Origin: Pochonia chlamydosporia 170
Lineage: Eukaryota; Ascomycota; Sordariomycetes; Hypocreales; Clavicipitaceae
Length of the DNA stretch: 64,000 bases
Reading direction: 5' to 3'
Assembly (NCBI RefSeq): GCF_001653235.2
Contig: NC_035790.1
Coordinates: 2,108,001 to 2,172,000 of the forward strand
A program made the position numbers and the translations under genes. Shown here in pieces: positions 13,512 to 26,400 of the stretch (within the stretch, counting starts at the first letter, position 1; each line of letters begins with the position of its first letter). The notes beneath the pieces are model-generated. The model was not told where the DNA came from. It worked only from the letters and a program-made list of their open reading frames with translations, and made no database searches.

Positions 13512-16500
13512 TGTGGGGGTCGTCAGTGGGCTGTCAAGCTGGCTGTGGTCGTGAAACAAGATTGAAGATGGCCTTGAACTGCTACAAGGAGAATGAATGA
13601 GTGGGTCGGCCAAGTGCCGTGGTAGTTGGATATCAAAGCATGGGTTTCGTCAGAAATGATGTTGGATGGTGAGGAGTCGTTATTACTTGGGAGAAATTTT
13701 GGAAGTCGCAATTGAGAAGTGGGGTGAAGGCTCTTGTGCAGGAAGGAGGTCAAGTCTGGTCTTGGTCTGGTCACATTGGGAGCCAACGCACGGCTAATAA
13801 GGATCAATATCTTGTCTATCTTGCTCTATGAAAATGAAATAAATAGATACATGGGAGGAAAAAATAATAATGCAGTAACGTATGCGATGAAGGGGAATTT
13901 TTTAAAAAAAATTTTGAACACTTTGAGCCAATGTGAGTATACCTCAGCCCACGGCGGGAAAGTGCCTGGTGCGAAATGCGCATGTGCAGAGGAGGTGCAT
14001 TGCAGTTAGGGTTCAATGTTCCGAGTCGTCCACATTTAGCATTAGCATTTAGGCGTGCGGCGTTATTTGAGCTAGACAATGCGAAACACCATCGACATTG
14101 GTAAGCCCGTGATCAAAGCTGTTCGCATATCACTACACATGTTTCTGCTCCACAGCAAAGCATTGATCGTGGGAGTTGTCTAGCAACGGGGAAGATCACA
14201 AACAAAACAACACGGCTGTGGATAAAAACGACGCGATACCGCGTTGAAACACCTTGTTTTCTTTGTTCTTCTGGGCCTACCAGCAGCAGCAGGTTTGCGT
14301 CTGTGCTCTTTTTGCCTTTGACCCACGATGGAGCCCAACTTGCTTATTTTTACGGAGTACTGTAAGGATTATTTTATGTGTGTTTTATTTATTTTTTTGC
14401 CCAAGCCGCCCAGGCTGTGGGCGACAGCTGAATAAGACATGGAGAGACAAGATTGGAAGTGGCACCAGCCAAGGAGTCTCACACTCGCATCGCAAAAGTC
14501 CGACCGATGACCTGGTGGCAAAAGAAAGTTGCCCAACCTCTTTATACTGTGCGGGCTAGCTGAGACAGGCGAACAATATCGACGCCAACCGTTTGGGCGT
14601 TGAGGAACAACTCATCAGATGCCATTGGGCAGGAATGTTTATTGCCAGGCTGTAAGAAACAAGAAGCTAGTCTGCACCAAGATCAGCACCCGGCAGTGCA
14701 TGCATCGTTCTCTTTTTCCTCTTCTCGTCTCGGATGGGCGGTTAGAGAGACCAGCAAGAGGATAGACATTCCCGTCTGGGTGGCTTGTCACACTCACACT
14801 AGGTCGGGCATTGACCGGAGCTGCATGAAGCGCGTTTACAGCTAAATAAGGAGCCTGGAGTACGTAGAAGGCATCAGATGGATCGTCCCAGGCGCAAGCA
14901 TAGACGGAGAAGATCAATGATGGCAGCGCATCGCCATGGGGCGTATAGTATTTGATTGGGTCAACAGGTGAGCCATGATGCATCAGCACGTCTAGTCCTC
15001 CGTGAGTTCCTGCGTGGTCCCCTCTGCGTGTCTCAGTGGGCAGACATCAAGCAGACTGGACGATCGGAGCCAGGTCAGGGTATCTTGTCAAGTTTGGCAT
15101 GGACGAGCCGTGCCGAATGCTAGTTATCTGCCCGTCTACTTCGTACTCCGTAGGCGTCGCCTGGGTTGTTGAGTACCTAGGTAGTATTGAGTCGTAGCCC
15201 ATTGTCACACCCCAACAGTTCGAGAACCAGACGTCCAGGTTGAGTGGCAATTGTAACCCAATATTACAGGCCCAAATCTGTGAAAAAAATGGTGGCTAAT
15301 AAAAGGCTTGCTATCGATTGAACGGAAAGTCAGCCGCCATTTGAACATTGAAGCGAATCACCCGTTCTTGGACATGTCGACAGGATCCAGTCCCCCAAGC
15401 CAGCCTGCAACCCCGCTGTACTGTACGTCTTGCTTCTCCGCGATACGCTTCAGCATGCAAGTGACTCGTTTTAACGATTGGCTCTCCAATGAGGGTTCGC
15501 AAGCCTGGGTTTGTCGTCCCTGTGTAACCAATATCACGACTGGTCATGGCATGGTTTCGGGAAGATGGCGAAAGGGGGGCCGGAGGCGGGGTACAGGTCC
15601 AAGATGTCGTAGTCGTAAGTGCCTTGTCGATTCCAGACGAGTGACAATGCTGGTCTCCAACAATGTGGATGTCGTTGTTCTCATGGTGAGACAGAATGAC
15701 AATGCAGCCATATGGTTGGCGTCTAAGGCAGTGGATTTTGTCTTCTCTTTTCGGGCGAGCTTCTCACTATGTGGTGGTGTGCTTGGACTGGAATGCTTGG
15801 TATGGACCGGGCGATGTGGCATTCCATAGGCTTTGGATTACGAAGGTAAAGAGCTACAATTACCATGGATGGGTCGTGAAGGAATTCATCTTGATCCAAA
15901 CGGGCTTCGTTGGCAAGCTTCTCTGATATTTTTAACGTCACCAGGGTATCATAAATCACTATAGATTACTCCGTACTGCAGACACATTCTTGAAGAGACT
16001 GAAGGCTAAAAAAAAGATGGTAGCAAATCTGACCAAAAACAAGCCCAGGAAGCCAAATTTTGCCAAGTCAACAGCCTTTGTCACCTGGTACAAGAAACCT
16101 GTCACTGATGGCGTCTGGTGCATTGGACTCGAGCAAACCATAATCTATCGCAATTGACACCCCGGAAAACGGAGTGCACAGCAGCTCTATTCATTTGCAC
16201 GCGGTTCGTGGCACACATTGCAATACTTGGCAGTGGGTTTGGTTTATACAATCTGCCAGATCATGCTTGATGCACGGAGAAGCGTCCGAGTTCGTCGCAC
16301 TTTGAAATGGCCCTGTGCAATGTTGCAACCCATCAAGCCTGCGAGAAGCATAGCCCACAGACCCAGAAAAACGTGGGCATGCCTCTCGTCTCATGGACCA
16401 GGGTGTACGATGTGATAGAATGTGCGGCCCGTCAGTAGATGGAGGCGGAGGAGGAAGTTGTACCCATGCAACCCCAGATGATGCTTCTCCAAGCCAAACG

Positions 16501-17713
16501 ACTGAAAAAGCAGAGTCGGGCATGCACGAGGCTTTACGCGAATGGCTGATCCGATAAGTCTATTGTAGACATTTGCCAAAGTCGCATGAATCCATGTCAT
16601 GTATGGAGTACATGGACACGGAGGCAATAGGATTGAATGCTCCAGGTGGATGAACGAAGACGCCGTTGTGCATGAAAGCATGCCGTGAGTTCATGCTCAA
16701 GAGTGTGGGATTGAGGTGAAGTCGGATGGGACCCACTATTGCACGCAATGCTGTCATATAATTGGCTATAGCTCAGCTTTCAATGAGTCTCGATTGACTT
16801 TCGGGTTTCCCCGCTCTCGACGCGGTCAGACGCGTCTCACGCGACTTTTCGCGTTGATCGACAATCCCAGCCAAACGAGAGATTTTCCACCGAATCCGCG
16901 ATTAGCGATTGTGAGAGACAGCGTCGATTGCCTCAGAATCTCTGTGAAGTCATGAAGTCATGGCCGAATGACACTGCCTGGGCGCATCGAGATGCTTCAA
17001 TAGAGCGATGCGTCTGCTCGTCAAGGGGTCAGCAACGCCCACATTCTCGTCAAAGTCGGTTCTGCATATCACCACAAGACTTCCGGTACGAACTGGCCAT
17101 TTCTGACTTGGACTGCACCAGAGCACAAACTTTGGCTGTTGCGCCAGGCTAACGCATGTAGGAAAGGAAAACGGCTGGCTGGCTTGCTTCCACACTTCCA
17201 CCAATTCCGCCGGGGAAAAAGGAAACGGTCTGGTCACTTTCCACACTGTTCAACTTTCCAACGGCCAATCCCTGTCCGTGTTGGCCACTTCTGTGAGCAT
17301 CACCAGCCTCCCAGTTTTTCTTATTCTTGCGCCAAACGTTGTCTGCTTTTTTTTCCTGTTTAGCTACTCCGTACCCGAGCTAGCGTCTTGCACTCGGAGA
17401 GCCTCCCGAGCCCTTGCATCTTTGCCTGGGTTCTATTGAAGCGTTTACATTGCCGTGCCGAATCAGATATCCAGGAACCAAAAGGCTGTCAGTCGCTCAG
17501 AGCTGGGACTGAGAGTCCAGAAGGAACGCCGGGGTTCGGGCAAAACTGGTCTCCAGAGAGGTCTCAATGCACGATACCGCCTTCGCTGTCATCCGCCCAC
17601 CGCTATTTTGGCCACCCAGCAAAGTACCGCGTTGTCTCAAGTATCGATAGGCTTGACAGGCGAGCCCTCTTGTCCGTGCTCAACCATCGCATTTTCCACG
17701 ACGCTGGCGCCAG

Positions 17714-17729
17714 TACGGAGTACGGAGTA
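17714..17729. repeat. overlapping pair of TACGGAGTA motifs
   Basis: Two copies of the 9-mer TACGGAGTA overlap by two bases. Other exact copies on either strand begin near 14351, 15144, 15967, 17365, 24744, 29873, 32114 and 39274. Every one lies outside the coding exons called here. About 0.5 copies would be expected by chance in 64 kb counting both strands. The function is unknown. Confidence 0.75.
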
Positions 17730-18299
17730 AAGTGTCACTAGTAGCATCACTCTGTCCTCCTTACTCGGACGTCGTGTTGTCGTGTTGTCTTTCTTCTCTT
17801 CTCAGACATTGCAACTCACTGGTAGTAGGCTGGTGCAGGATACAGTTTATGCTTGGTCTTCCTCTGGTACAGTCCATTGATGGCACGTAAGTTCGTCTCT
17901 TGGTTGACCTGAGGCGGCAGAAACCACCTCTCACCATTCTGCCACCCAACTCTAAAAACGAAACACCAAAGGTTGTGGACTGGGCTTGAAATATCTCTCT
18001 TGCAGCGATTTGCATGTCGATGGCCGCTTCGTGCTTTCCAATAGTGCTTCGTACTCCCAGGATACTTGGCCGGGCCTCTTGATTAGCTTCCGGTGTGCAC
18101 CCTGGTGTCTTCCCACCGCCATCACCGCCTGGCCCTTGTCAGACACAAGTCGACGAGACTTGAACAGTCGAGGGTGGGACTCGAGTGGGGGCCGGCTTCT
18201 GTCAAGGCCCGCCATCGTGCATCTGCTGCTCGACTTTTGCTGGGCTTCAGTCGACGCAGAAGCACCTGTGGAGGTGCCTTTGGATGGGACCAGACCATC

Positions 18300-19500
18300 T
18301 TGACCATCTTGACCCTCCCCCGTAAGCTGTCTGGTGGAGAAACGCAAGAGAGAGAGACTTGGCGCTGGACGTGGTCATCCGTTCACTCCTCTTCTCGACA
18401 GAACAGAACGGGCAGACGCCAACTGGGCACATGCACCGACTTCAGCTTGAGCACTGTGTGGCCCCTGTCCAGATTGGTGCAGGTTGCAACTTGACAGGGT
18501 CTGCACACCTCCCACGACTCCCACGCCTCTCTTGTTCCGCCTGGTCTGGTCTTTGGTCCGTGTCGAGCGAGTCTCTAGGCTCTATGGAGTACGGAGCACC
18601 TTTTCTGCCTTTTCTGCAGTCCCTGTGCGTCGAGGTGCGTCTGCTCGCCAGGGCCTGCCTGCGTCCGTCCACTGTCCACTTGGCCAGTCCTTCCATCCTG
18701 TGGTCCAATGTTCCTCCTGGTTCCCCCAAGAGCGATCAGGTCTGTCGCTCTCAACTCCACCGCCATACATACAAACCAGTCCTCCACACTTGCGAACCCT
18801 GGGACTGACTCCTCTCCTTCATCTTCATCATTCCAGTCCCTCTTTTGCGGTCACCGTCCCATCCGTGCGCCGAATACGCCAGTGGGCAGAGCTGCTCCCG
18901 ATTGCCAGTTTCTGTCTTGCAATACCGCCGCTCCCATCTCCGGACGACGAATTTGTTAGCTACTGGACTCTCGCGACGCGCTATGCTTTGGCAGCGACAT
19001 CACCTTTCCTTGATCTAATAAGCCTGGGTGTAGCTGAAGGCGCGGATTTCACCAACCTCTTCGCCTCGCTCCTCCCAATTTACCGTCCTCGCGCACGACA
19101 CTTTCGCGACGACACGCCCATTTTTCCTTTATCTCAGAACTACCTATGAATCAGTAATACCTGTTCCTGCGATTATTCGTCGAAGCCCACCCACTTGGTC
19201 GGTCGCGTGGTTTGACCCTGCGACTGAGACTCTACATTCCGGTTGCGACAAAGACTCAAAACGGATCGCGCTTCTCTAGCTTTGCGACAAACAAAAGTCG
19301 GCCTGCCCGACCATAGCGATTCAGAACCGAGACCCAAAACAATACTAAACTAAGGAAGAAGCCAAGACACTGCGGTTGGATTTAGAACCTTTGGCGCGGT
19401 TTCTTTTTTTGCGACTTCTGCGCCGGGTTTCTTCTGTTTTGCCCCTTACTTTAAAAAAGGACCCCCGTGCATCCCTCCCGCGACCCAAAGGGTTCACGCA
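18300..19500 (+). promoter_or_regulatory. pyrimidine-rich promoter/leader region
   Basis: Long C/T-rich stretches with many short upstream open frames run toward the ATG at 19538. Such tracts commonly mark core promoters and transcription starts in filamentous ascomycetes. No TATA box or defined operator can be singled out, so the boundaries are approximate. Confidence 0.35.
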
Positions 19501-19537
19501 AGAGCGTCATCGCATACCACACCAACCACCCCTCATC

Positions 19538-21502
19538 ATGGCTCCCTTTGAACCCTCCAGGGCTGCTTGCCCAAGGCATCTTCTCCAGTCGTCGACACCC
19601 AAAACTCCAGAACCCTTTGCTGAAAGCCAAGCGCAACCTCCATCACCACCGCGACCAAGATTTCGTTTAAGGAGACGGACTACATCATCACAGCTGAACG
19701 CGCCGACGCAACAGTTCCTCGCATCAGTGGCGGCCGCCGACGTTCCCATCCCTAGCATCGAGGAGCCCCAAGTTTATGACGACGAAGACATGCTCAGCAT
19801 TGCTTACCCAGTGATCCCGCATCTGGACCGCATCGACGATGTCTCCTTGGGAGAGCATTCGAGCAAAGCCAGAACCTTTTCGCCGCCCAAGACTCCAGCG
19901 CCGGATCTGGCGCCATCTCTATCACCGAAGCAATTCCCGGACTGGTCGATTGATGCGACCTTTAGCAGTCTCGAGTCCAGCCCCGAGTATGAAAGCAGTC
20001 GACCTTCCACCGCGCGATCAACCCAGACGAGCTCGTCTCTATTCAGTCGTTTCTCGCTACCATCAGAGGATTTGAGCCAATGTGCCAGCCCTGAGAGCGA
20101 GCAGTCAGATCGGTTCGGCAGCTTCCTTTCGCCCGATGATGCCGACAGAACGTTCAAGCCAATGTTGACAACAACCCGGTCCGCTAAATCAAGAAAAGCG
20201 CCGTGGACAAAGGCAATGAGCCAACACCTGTGGTCTACATATACGATGTATCTGCAGGACCCCAAGGTCACACCGTTCCGACCTGGCAAGAGCGGAATTC
20301 CTCCCCCTGGCGTTTGTATTCGCGTAGCCAGAGAAGCTAAGAGAAGCTGGAAAGGCTCTCGGCCGTTGGGCAAACCAGGAAATAAAAGTGGCAGCTCAAC
20401 ACCAACGGCGGAAGCCTCTGGCACTTATATGCAGTGGCCTCATACATGCGCAGCAACCAGAGGTCACCTGAGAGAACTCTGCAAAGCACACAGTGGGCCG
20501 GCCTCGCGCAATTTTCAAAATCTTTGCAATAGCCCGGCGCCGTTCGGCAAAAGCGTAAACCGGTTTTGGAACCGTCGATCAGCGCCAGCTCGCTCTCCAT
20601 CTGTATTCTCTGGATCAGATATGGCCATGTCCTTGACTGTTTGCACGTCAGATTCTATGCAACTTGAAGGACCTCTCGCCCAGCTGACCAGCTCGCAACC
20701 TGAGACAACATCTCAAGAAGCTGCACCGGCATCAACGTCGACAGAGCAATCAATGTTTGCCTTTGGCGGTATCTTGGGGCGGCCCGGGCCCCGACTTGGG
20801 TCCCCCTTCATGGCTAGAAGCTATGGGCCTAGCTCATCAACGGGGCTAGAAGACACCTTCAATGTCAGGCCGGAAGCCCAAAGACAAGCTCGCACGGTTG
20901 GCACACGACGCGGCCTTGGGTCGCCAGTGAGGCTCGACCAGAGCCGGCCCAGCACGCAAAAGCGCCGATCTAGACAGTCTGTTTTGGAACCCCCACGGCG
21001 CATCAAACGCCCCAGTCTGGGCTCCGACTTCTGGACTGACCCATCGAGCAACGAAAACGAGGGATCCAGCGCTCCATTCATCGAATTCAGCTCTACGGAT
21101 TCCAAGCACCACGATAGCCTCTTTGTGCCTCGCACAAATCTACAGGAACTCTTTGAGACGTCACATCCAGATCCATCCTTGGCTGGATCCGCGAGCTTCC
21201 CCCCCGCCGCGGGTCTGGCGCCCTCGCAAACGGTCCCCGCCAGACTGGGTTCCCCATTCTCAGCCAAGGTCATGAGCCACTCATTCCCGAATCGCCATTC
21301 TAGCGTTTCGGCAATCGATGTGGGTGCCGTCTTCCGTCCTTTTGCTACTGTACACCAAGCTGGGGGTGAGCGGCCGAGCACCACGGCTTCCGCATCTTCT
21401 GCCAAGACGCCTCTCGCCAACCGTCTTGCCTATATTGACGAACGCCTCAAAGGGTTTCGCCGCAGAGACAGAAACGGCCGACGGTCACAATCACCATTCT
21501 AA
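19538..21502 (+). CDS. conserved fungal protein of unknown function
   Basis: Single exon, 654 residues, from the first ATG in a good context (CTCATCATGGCT). The frame is open further upstream but without an ATG. Most of the chain is Ser/Pro-rich and probably disordered. Three islands look conserved-type. One is a short motif near residues 58-75 (FLASVAAADVPIPSIEEP). The second is a Trp-rich helical block at about 220-280 (WTKAMSQHLWSTYTMYLQDP, then a Pro-rich turn and RVAREAKRSWK). The third is a basic amphipathic helix near the C-terminus (LANRLAYIDERLKGFRRRDR). The block has the Trp spacing of a small Myb/SANT-like three-helix fold, but that is a guess. Many SP/TP sites and RLGSPF-type repeats suggest kinase regulation. 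No function is assigned. Confidence 0.82.
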   Translation: MAPFEPSRAACPRHLLQSSTPKTPEPFAESQAQPPSPPRPRFRLRRRTTSSQLNAPTQQFLASVAAADVPIPSIEEPQVYDDEDMLSIAYPVIPHLDRIDDVSLGEHSSKARTFSPPKTPAPDLAPSLSPKQFPDWSIDATFSSLESSPEYESSRPSTARSTQTSSSLFSRFSLPSEDLSQCASPESEQSDRFGSFLSPDDADRTFKPMLTTTRSAKSRKAPWTKAMSQHLWSTYTMYLQDPKVTPFRPGKSGIPPPGVCIRVAREAKRSWKGSRPLGKPGNKSGSSTPTAEASGTYMQWPHTCAATRGHLRELCKAHSGPASRNFQNLCNSPAPFGKSVNRFWNRRSAPARSPSVFSGSDMAMSLTVCTSDSMQLEGPLAQLTSSQPETTSQEAAPASTSTEQSMFAFGGILGRPGPRLGSPFMARSYGPSSSTGLEDTFNVRPEAQRQARTVGTRRGLGSPVRLDQSRPSTQKRRSRQSVLEPPRRIKRPSLGSDFWTDPSSNENEGSSAPFIEFSSTDSKHHDSLFVPRTNLQELFETSHPDPSLAGSASFPPAAGLAPSQTVPARLGSPFSAKVMSHSFPNRHSSVSAIDVGAVFRPFATVHQAGGERPSTTASASSAKTPLANRLAYIDERLKGFRRRDRNGRRSQSPF

Positions 21503-22427
21503 ACGTACTGTCCCCTTTGTACATCCGGGCATAAACATTAATGACGACACTTATGAAACTACTTGCATTACCCCAACACCTATACATGTACCTATCTCCC
21601 AACCTACTCAAGTATCCATGAGGTACTGTGCACCCCCTGTCCGCCTTGGGGGCAACAATCCACGAAATGTATCCAACAAGGGATGACAGCAGTTTACTTG
21701 GGACAACTTATGTAACGATTTTAACGACTGAAACGACAAACCGATAGAGGGCCAGCAGACCTCACAGACTTGATGGCCATGATTTGTTGCTGAAATTCAT
21801 TCAATATTCTTGCCTTTCTTCTTTTGAATTCGATAACGAGGTTGTCGCGTTCAACCCGTTCCTTTTCGCGCACTGCCTGTTATGTCGGGTGCCTTTGAAT
21901 GGATTTGGTATACGCATACGCATTGTTCAAAGATCTGCGGACAAAACAGGGGTAAATTACACTTTTTACTATTTTTGGATTACGTTTATTCGTTTATTCA
22001 CATTTTTTCACCCATTCATTTGATGGAGGATCATGGCTGAGATGGACTTGATGATATTACGATGTATATACTTGCTATTATTGGGACGGGAAAGCATGAA
22101 GGAGATGAGATGAGGCTGATGAGAAAAGTTGTCCATATAACGCTGGGCTGAGCATCAAGCTCGAGTGACTGGGTCATGAATGATGAAATACATGGCTTGT
22201 CATTCTCACGTACTTTTACCCCTGATGTGAGACTTGTTGGTGAATCGTTAAACAATAATGTGTCATGTGAATTGAGGTATTCACATACTCCGATTTATAA
22301 ATGGCAATGATACATGGATGAATAAAGCGTCATAAACATTCCTCATTAGACATTAAACTCTGACAACTCAACGGGTATAATCGTCTTCCTCCCGAGTTTG
22401 CCCCCTACACATCCTATGTACCACGAA
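21503..22427. other. convergent 3' flanks, no gene seen
   Basis: This stretch separates two genes that converge on it. It is AT-rich, with only short frames. It likely holds the 3' untranslated regions and polyadenylation sites of both neighbours. Confidence 0.6.
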
Positions 22428-23414
22428 TCACCCATCCCTCAACCCACTAGAAATAGACCTCACATGCCTCAACTTGCTCTCCTCACGGGCAAACAACGGC
22501 CGCGGCATGAGCTCCCCATCCCTCAACGACACCCCCAACCCCATCATCATCTCCGCCCTCCCCGCGCCCTCATCATACGGGCACCGTCTCTCGCCCACCG
22601 CCGCACGATGCGAATGAAACGAACACTCCCTAAACCCAAACAACCGCTCATCATTACGCAACTTGTTCGCAGGAATCCTCAACTGCGGGTTCTTAAACCG
22701 GATATCCAGCCCCGCGGCCTTCATGTTCCTCACATGCGTGGCATAATCCTCTGCAAAGTCCGGCAACGAGGCGAACAGCGCTCGAAAATTACTGGATTTC
22801 GTGTCCACGGTGAGAGAGAAGGCGACCATGGCAACGGCCCATCTGCGCATGCGCACCGAGGCAAGGGACTCGCACTGCGTGTACAGGTAGACGATGAGGC
22901 TGGGGGGCACGTCCCAGTTTCGATTGAGGTACAGGTCCTGGAGGGCGTCCATGGCCAGATCTTGTAGTTTGTAGAGGTCCAGGTGCGAGGCGAAGAGGTG
23001 CAGGCGGATGATGGCCCAGTGGATGGGGTCGCTGGTGTCGAGGGCCGTGGCGACGGAGTGGTCGAGGTAGCGCCGGAATGTGCTCGGTGAGTGAACCCAT
23101 TGCACGAAGAGGGCGAACATGGTGGATGATTCGGAGGGGAGCCAGAGGGAGATGGGTTTGGGGGCGTCGTCTTGCAGGCGTTTGGAGAAGAAGGGGGATG
23201 TGTTGCAGAGGAGTTGGCGGTTGACGCTGAAGGGGTGCTTTTTGGCGCCGACGAGGATGGTTGTCATTTGGGTTTGTGTTTGCTGTTCGGTGTTGGAGGA
23301 GGAGGGTGGTGGTGGGAGAGACTTCTCGAGACTTGATGATGATGATGATGATTTTGATGTGTGGTGTTGGTGTTGGCGATATCGTGGTGACCGCAGGCGA
23401 CTGATGGGTACCAT
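22428..23414 (-). CDS. BTB/POZ domain protein
   Basis: Single exon, 328 residues, from the ATG at 23414. The frame stays open upstream, but I see no better start. After a Ser/Gln-rich N-terminus (about 50 residues, with runs of Ser encoded by a TGA/TCA-type microsatellite) comes a BTB-like core. It contains ILVGAKKHPFSVNRQLLCNTS, a strand-helix unit typical of fungal BTB proteins (sequence after ILVG corresponds to the region entering the dimer fold), then SPFFSKRL and LWLPSESSTMFALFVQWVHS. The C-terminal half is helical, ends with basic patches and has no MATH, Kelch or ankyrin repeats. Proteins of this type usually dimerise and may act as Cul3 adaptors, but many fungal ones have no known role. 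Confidence 0.8.
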   Translation of the reverse strand: MVPISRLRSPRYRQHQHHTSKSSSSSSSLEKSLPPPPSSSNTEQQTQTQMTTILVGAKKHPFSVNRQLLCNTSPFFSKRLQDDAPKPISLWLPSESSTMFALFVQWVHSPSTFRRYLDHSVATALDTSDPIHWAIIRLHLFASHLDLYKLQDLAMDALQDLYLNRNWDVPPSLIVYLYTQCESLASVRMRRWAVAMVAFSLTVDTKSSNFRALFASLPDFAEDYATHVRNMKAAGLDIRFKNPQLRIPANKLRNDERLFGFRECSFHSHRAAVGERRCPYDEGAGRAEMMMGLGVSLRDGELMPRPLFAREESKLRHVRSISSGLRDG

Positions 23415-26400
23415 TGCATATGGTGGTTGTCTGTCAATGACAAACGGAAATGAGTTGAATTTCTGATGGATATTGTTTTGGTTTCTTTTTCTTTCTGGTC
23501 GTGTATAAAAATGGCCGTGGGAAGAGAGAAATATAAGAGGAGGAATGTCACTGAGTCCTCTCACAGACAGCCAAGCAACCGAAATAGACCAGGGTATAAT
23601 CCGGAGCCAAAAGTGTCCGTCCGTTCGCAGATAAGCAAGCCAAGACGGCAAAAACGCACAGAAGTCGGCAGATTGCTCACGGCAACTCAATTAAATGAAA
23701 TCAAAGAGCCAATTTGAATACCGTAAGGTTACAACGAGGGACTGGGGAACAGAGACAAAGAGGGGCGGCAGTCTGTCCAAGAGGGTCGATGGACCAGTCG
23801 GCATGGACGGTGGACAGATAATCTGTGCGAAATGTAATATCTACCGTTAATCCGGGCCGGATACGATGCAGAAGGGGGGGTGGGAACCAGAAAAAAAGAG
23901 TGAAAGAGTGTAAAGGAGGTAAGGGGAAACCAAACAGTTTTAAGAAATGAGCCCATCATGGATCTCAAAACACCACGCCGTGATCTACAACACATCATTG
24001 ATCTCAGGGCCGTCCGTCCATCCATCCCATCCACCATTGATCCCAGTCTGCAAGCGATGCAACCAACACCACGACATGACCATGTGGTGCGAAAAATCAA
24101 AGCAGATTCCGAACGTAGCCTAAATCCCCTCATTCCAGAATCCCCCATAACATGTTATTTCGTGCCCTGCAGAGAATAGAAACAAGTAGTGCCATCTGTA
24201 AGAGGATAGTCTCTCCTGTCAGGACGGATCAAGATGCTGTTTTGGTGCTAGTTTGACACAGACACGTTTATCGCACGCCTCCAAAAATAAGGATGCCGGA
24301 AAATCGTCGACGACGTGCCAATCACAGATACCTGAGTAGGCAAGCCGTCCCTTTTTTTGCCATCTTCTTGTTCCGTCTCTGTCCCCCCAGAGGAAACTAA
24401 CACAAGTGCAGAGAGTCCCGCTGGCAGCATCAACATCATGGGTGGTGCTGGCCGAGCGTTTCATGAACCCACGAGCAACCCCTGTTATTTCATCCTCATC
24501 GCAGAACACCCCGGTCGAAATCTTTTGGCTTTGCGTCACGAGGGGCCATAAGCTGAGATGGTGCACACGGGAAATTTGGTGCGAGATGAACCAGACCAGA
24601 CATTTCGGTAGTCGCCTCGATTGTAGGATCATCGTTTTTTGAAGCCCAAGCGATGGGGGACGTGCTTGCTCGCGTAAATCGAATTAAACATCATTTGTCT
24701 GCTGACGCCGATGGTCATGTCTTTCACTTTTCGTAGTCGAGAGTACGGAGTAAGCGTCTGCGATCTGACCTAACCCCTGCCGGGTTGAAACGAACTCGTT
24801 GTTTATGCAAAAGACGGGCATCGTAAACCAAACGAAAAGAGATGCCACTTTCAAAACATGCTGGCAGTACCAACACCAACACCAAAATTAGTGGCCAGGC
24901 TCCTCAAACAGGCTAACAAAGAAAAACGGGAAGCTGGGCGTCGTCGGTCAGCCGTGGATGCTGGCGCGAAAAAATAATAGTCTTGTTCGTTATGTCTTAC
25001 CTGTTCCTGAATCCTGACTCCGACTCTGACTCGGGGTCAAGCGAGACGCACGACTGCGGAGACCAAGCCGGCCATCTGCGTCTGTTGAAAGTTGATGCGA
25101 TTCTGGGACCTGGAGATCTGCTCCGTTCCTGCGTGACATGGATGCAAGTGACGACTGACGCATGCTCTCATCCCCATCGTGGCATAAAGATGCCAAAATC
25201 AATGCAGGCTGACGAGAGTGGCAACAAAGCCAGCATCGGTCACCGACTCATATCGCTCACCAGACGGCGACACACCATTTTCTGTCGGGCCAGAAGCTCA
25301 GGCCAGGCCAGCAAATCATCGTAATCAGCACAATCCGGCTCAATCCAGGCCCAGGCAGGGTATTTCCTTGCCCAACATACAAATCATGTGTAGAGGTTGA
25401 AACGCCCGTCTGATGCTCGCGAACCACTTCACCGCCCGGACGAACTAGACACTACTACCTGCCAAACACAGGTCGCTCCTTCCGTAATGATGAAAGACGC
25501 ATCTTGTCGAGTTATCATGTTATAGCCATTCTCTTGCCCATGCCCCCAAACACCAGCGCCTTGAAGCCAAGCACCTCATGCAATCCAATCTACAACCAAC
25601 CTCCACTTTCCCACCTCTCAAATGTCATCATCGTCCATCATCTTGCAGTGGATGCCCCTCTTAAGCAAGCCCGCATGTATCAAAGCGTTGCAGCGAACCA
25701 CCGTCCTCACCGCTGGGGTCAGTTTCAAACACTGCAAATCACATGGTTGCGGTGCTTTAGCCGCATAATCCCTCTGCTTGGCCCTGTCATGTCCTCGTGC
25801 TTGCTTGCTGCTGTGCCTTGCATGAAAGCTTGGCTTGGTGAACTGATTACTTGGAGCCACTACTTTTTGTTACTTTACTTTATTACTTGCTTTGCACGAT
25901 CCGTCCCGTTGACCTGGTACATACTTGATGATCGAGTGGGACTGAGTGTTGTTGCTGGCGAATTTCTGCCTACCCAGTGCTGGCCAGGCAAACCGGATCT
26001 ACTATTATTAAATATGTATAATTGATGCATTGCTGTTGCTCAAATGGTAACTGCATGTGGTCTGCGGCTAACTCATGTATCTGAAATGATTATCCACCTA
26101 ATGTTCCAACCCCGCTTCACCATGCTTATTAGCTAGTCACGACATCATGCCTCGTCTGCCGACAGACTGTAGTATGCCCTGATTTCAATACTCCATGCGC
26201 CTTGGCTTATTCCGTATTCGACCGTACCATAATTTGGTGCCACCCAGCTGCTTTCCTTTTTGATGCAAGTAGGGTGCCTGGATTCCCTATACCTCAAAAT
26301 GATGTCAACCTCCCCTGTGTACGATTCATTCCACTCTTGAGGAAGAAAAGCAATGATCATAAGGTATCGTCTTTTGCGCCCTTTGCTCCCAATAAACGCC

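Larger units (their letters stand above)
13512..19537. other. 6-kb gene-poor region between divergent genes
   Basis: No convincing coding gene was found. The longest frames (for example 15308..15829 and 18484..19149) lack an ATG start and have no domain character. The region carries six of the ten or so TACGGAGTA/TACTCCGTA motifs in the window and one TACCTAGGTA palindrome (15174..15183). The part from about 17.7 to 19.5 kb is strongly pyrimidine-rich and likely is the promoter and long leader of the gene starting at 19538. Transcribed non-coding RNA is possible but not shown. Confidence 0.55.

Noticed and set aside
15308..15829. 173-residue plus frame in the 6-kb gap
   Set aside because: TTG start, no family character, overlapped by equally long frames on the other strand.
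18484..19149. 221-residue plus frame upstream of the 19538 gene
   Set aside because: It starts at TTG in a pyrimidine-rich leader, and the sequence looks like translated C/T tracts.
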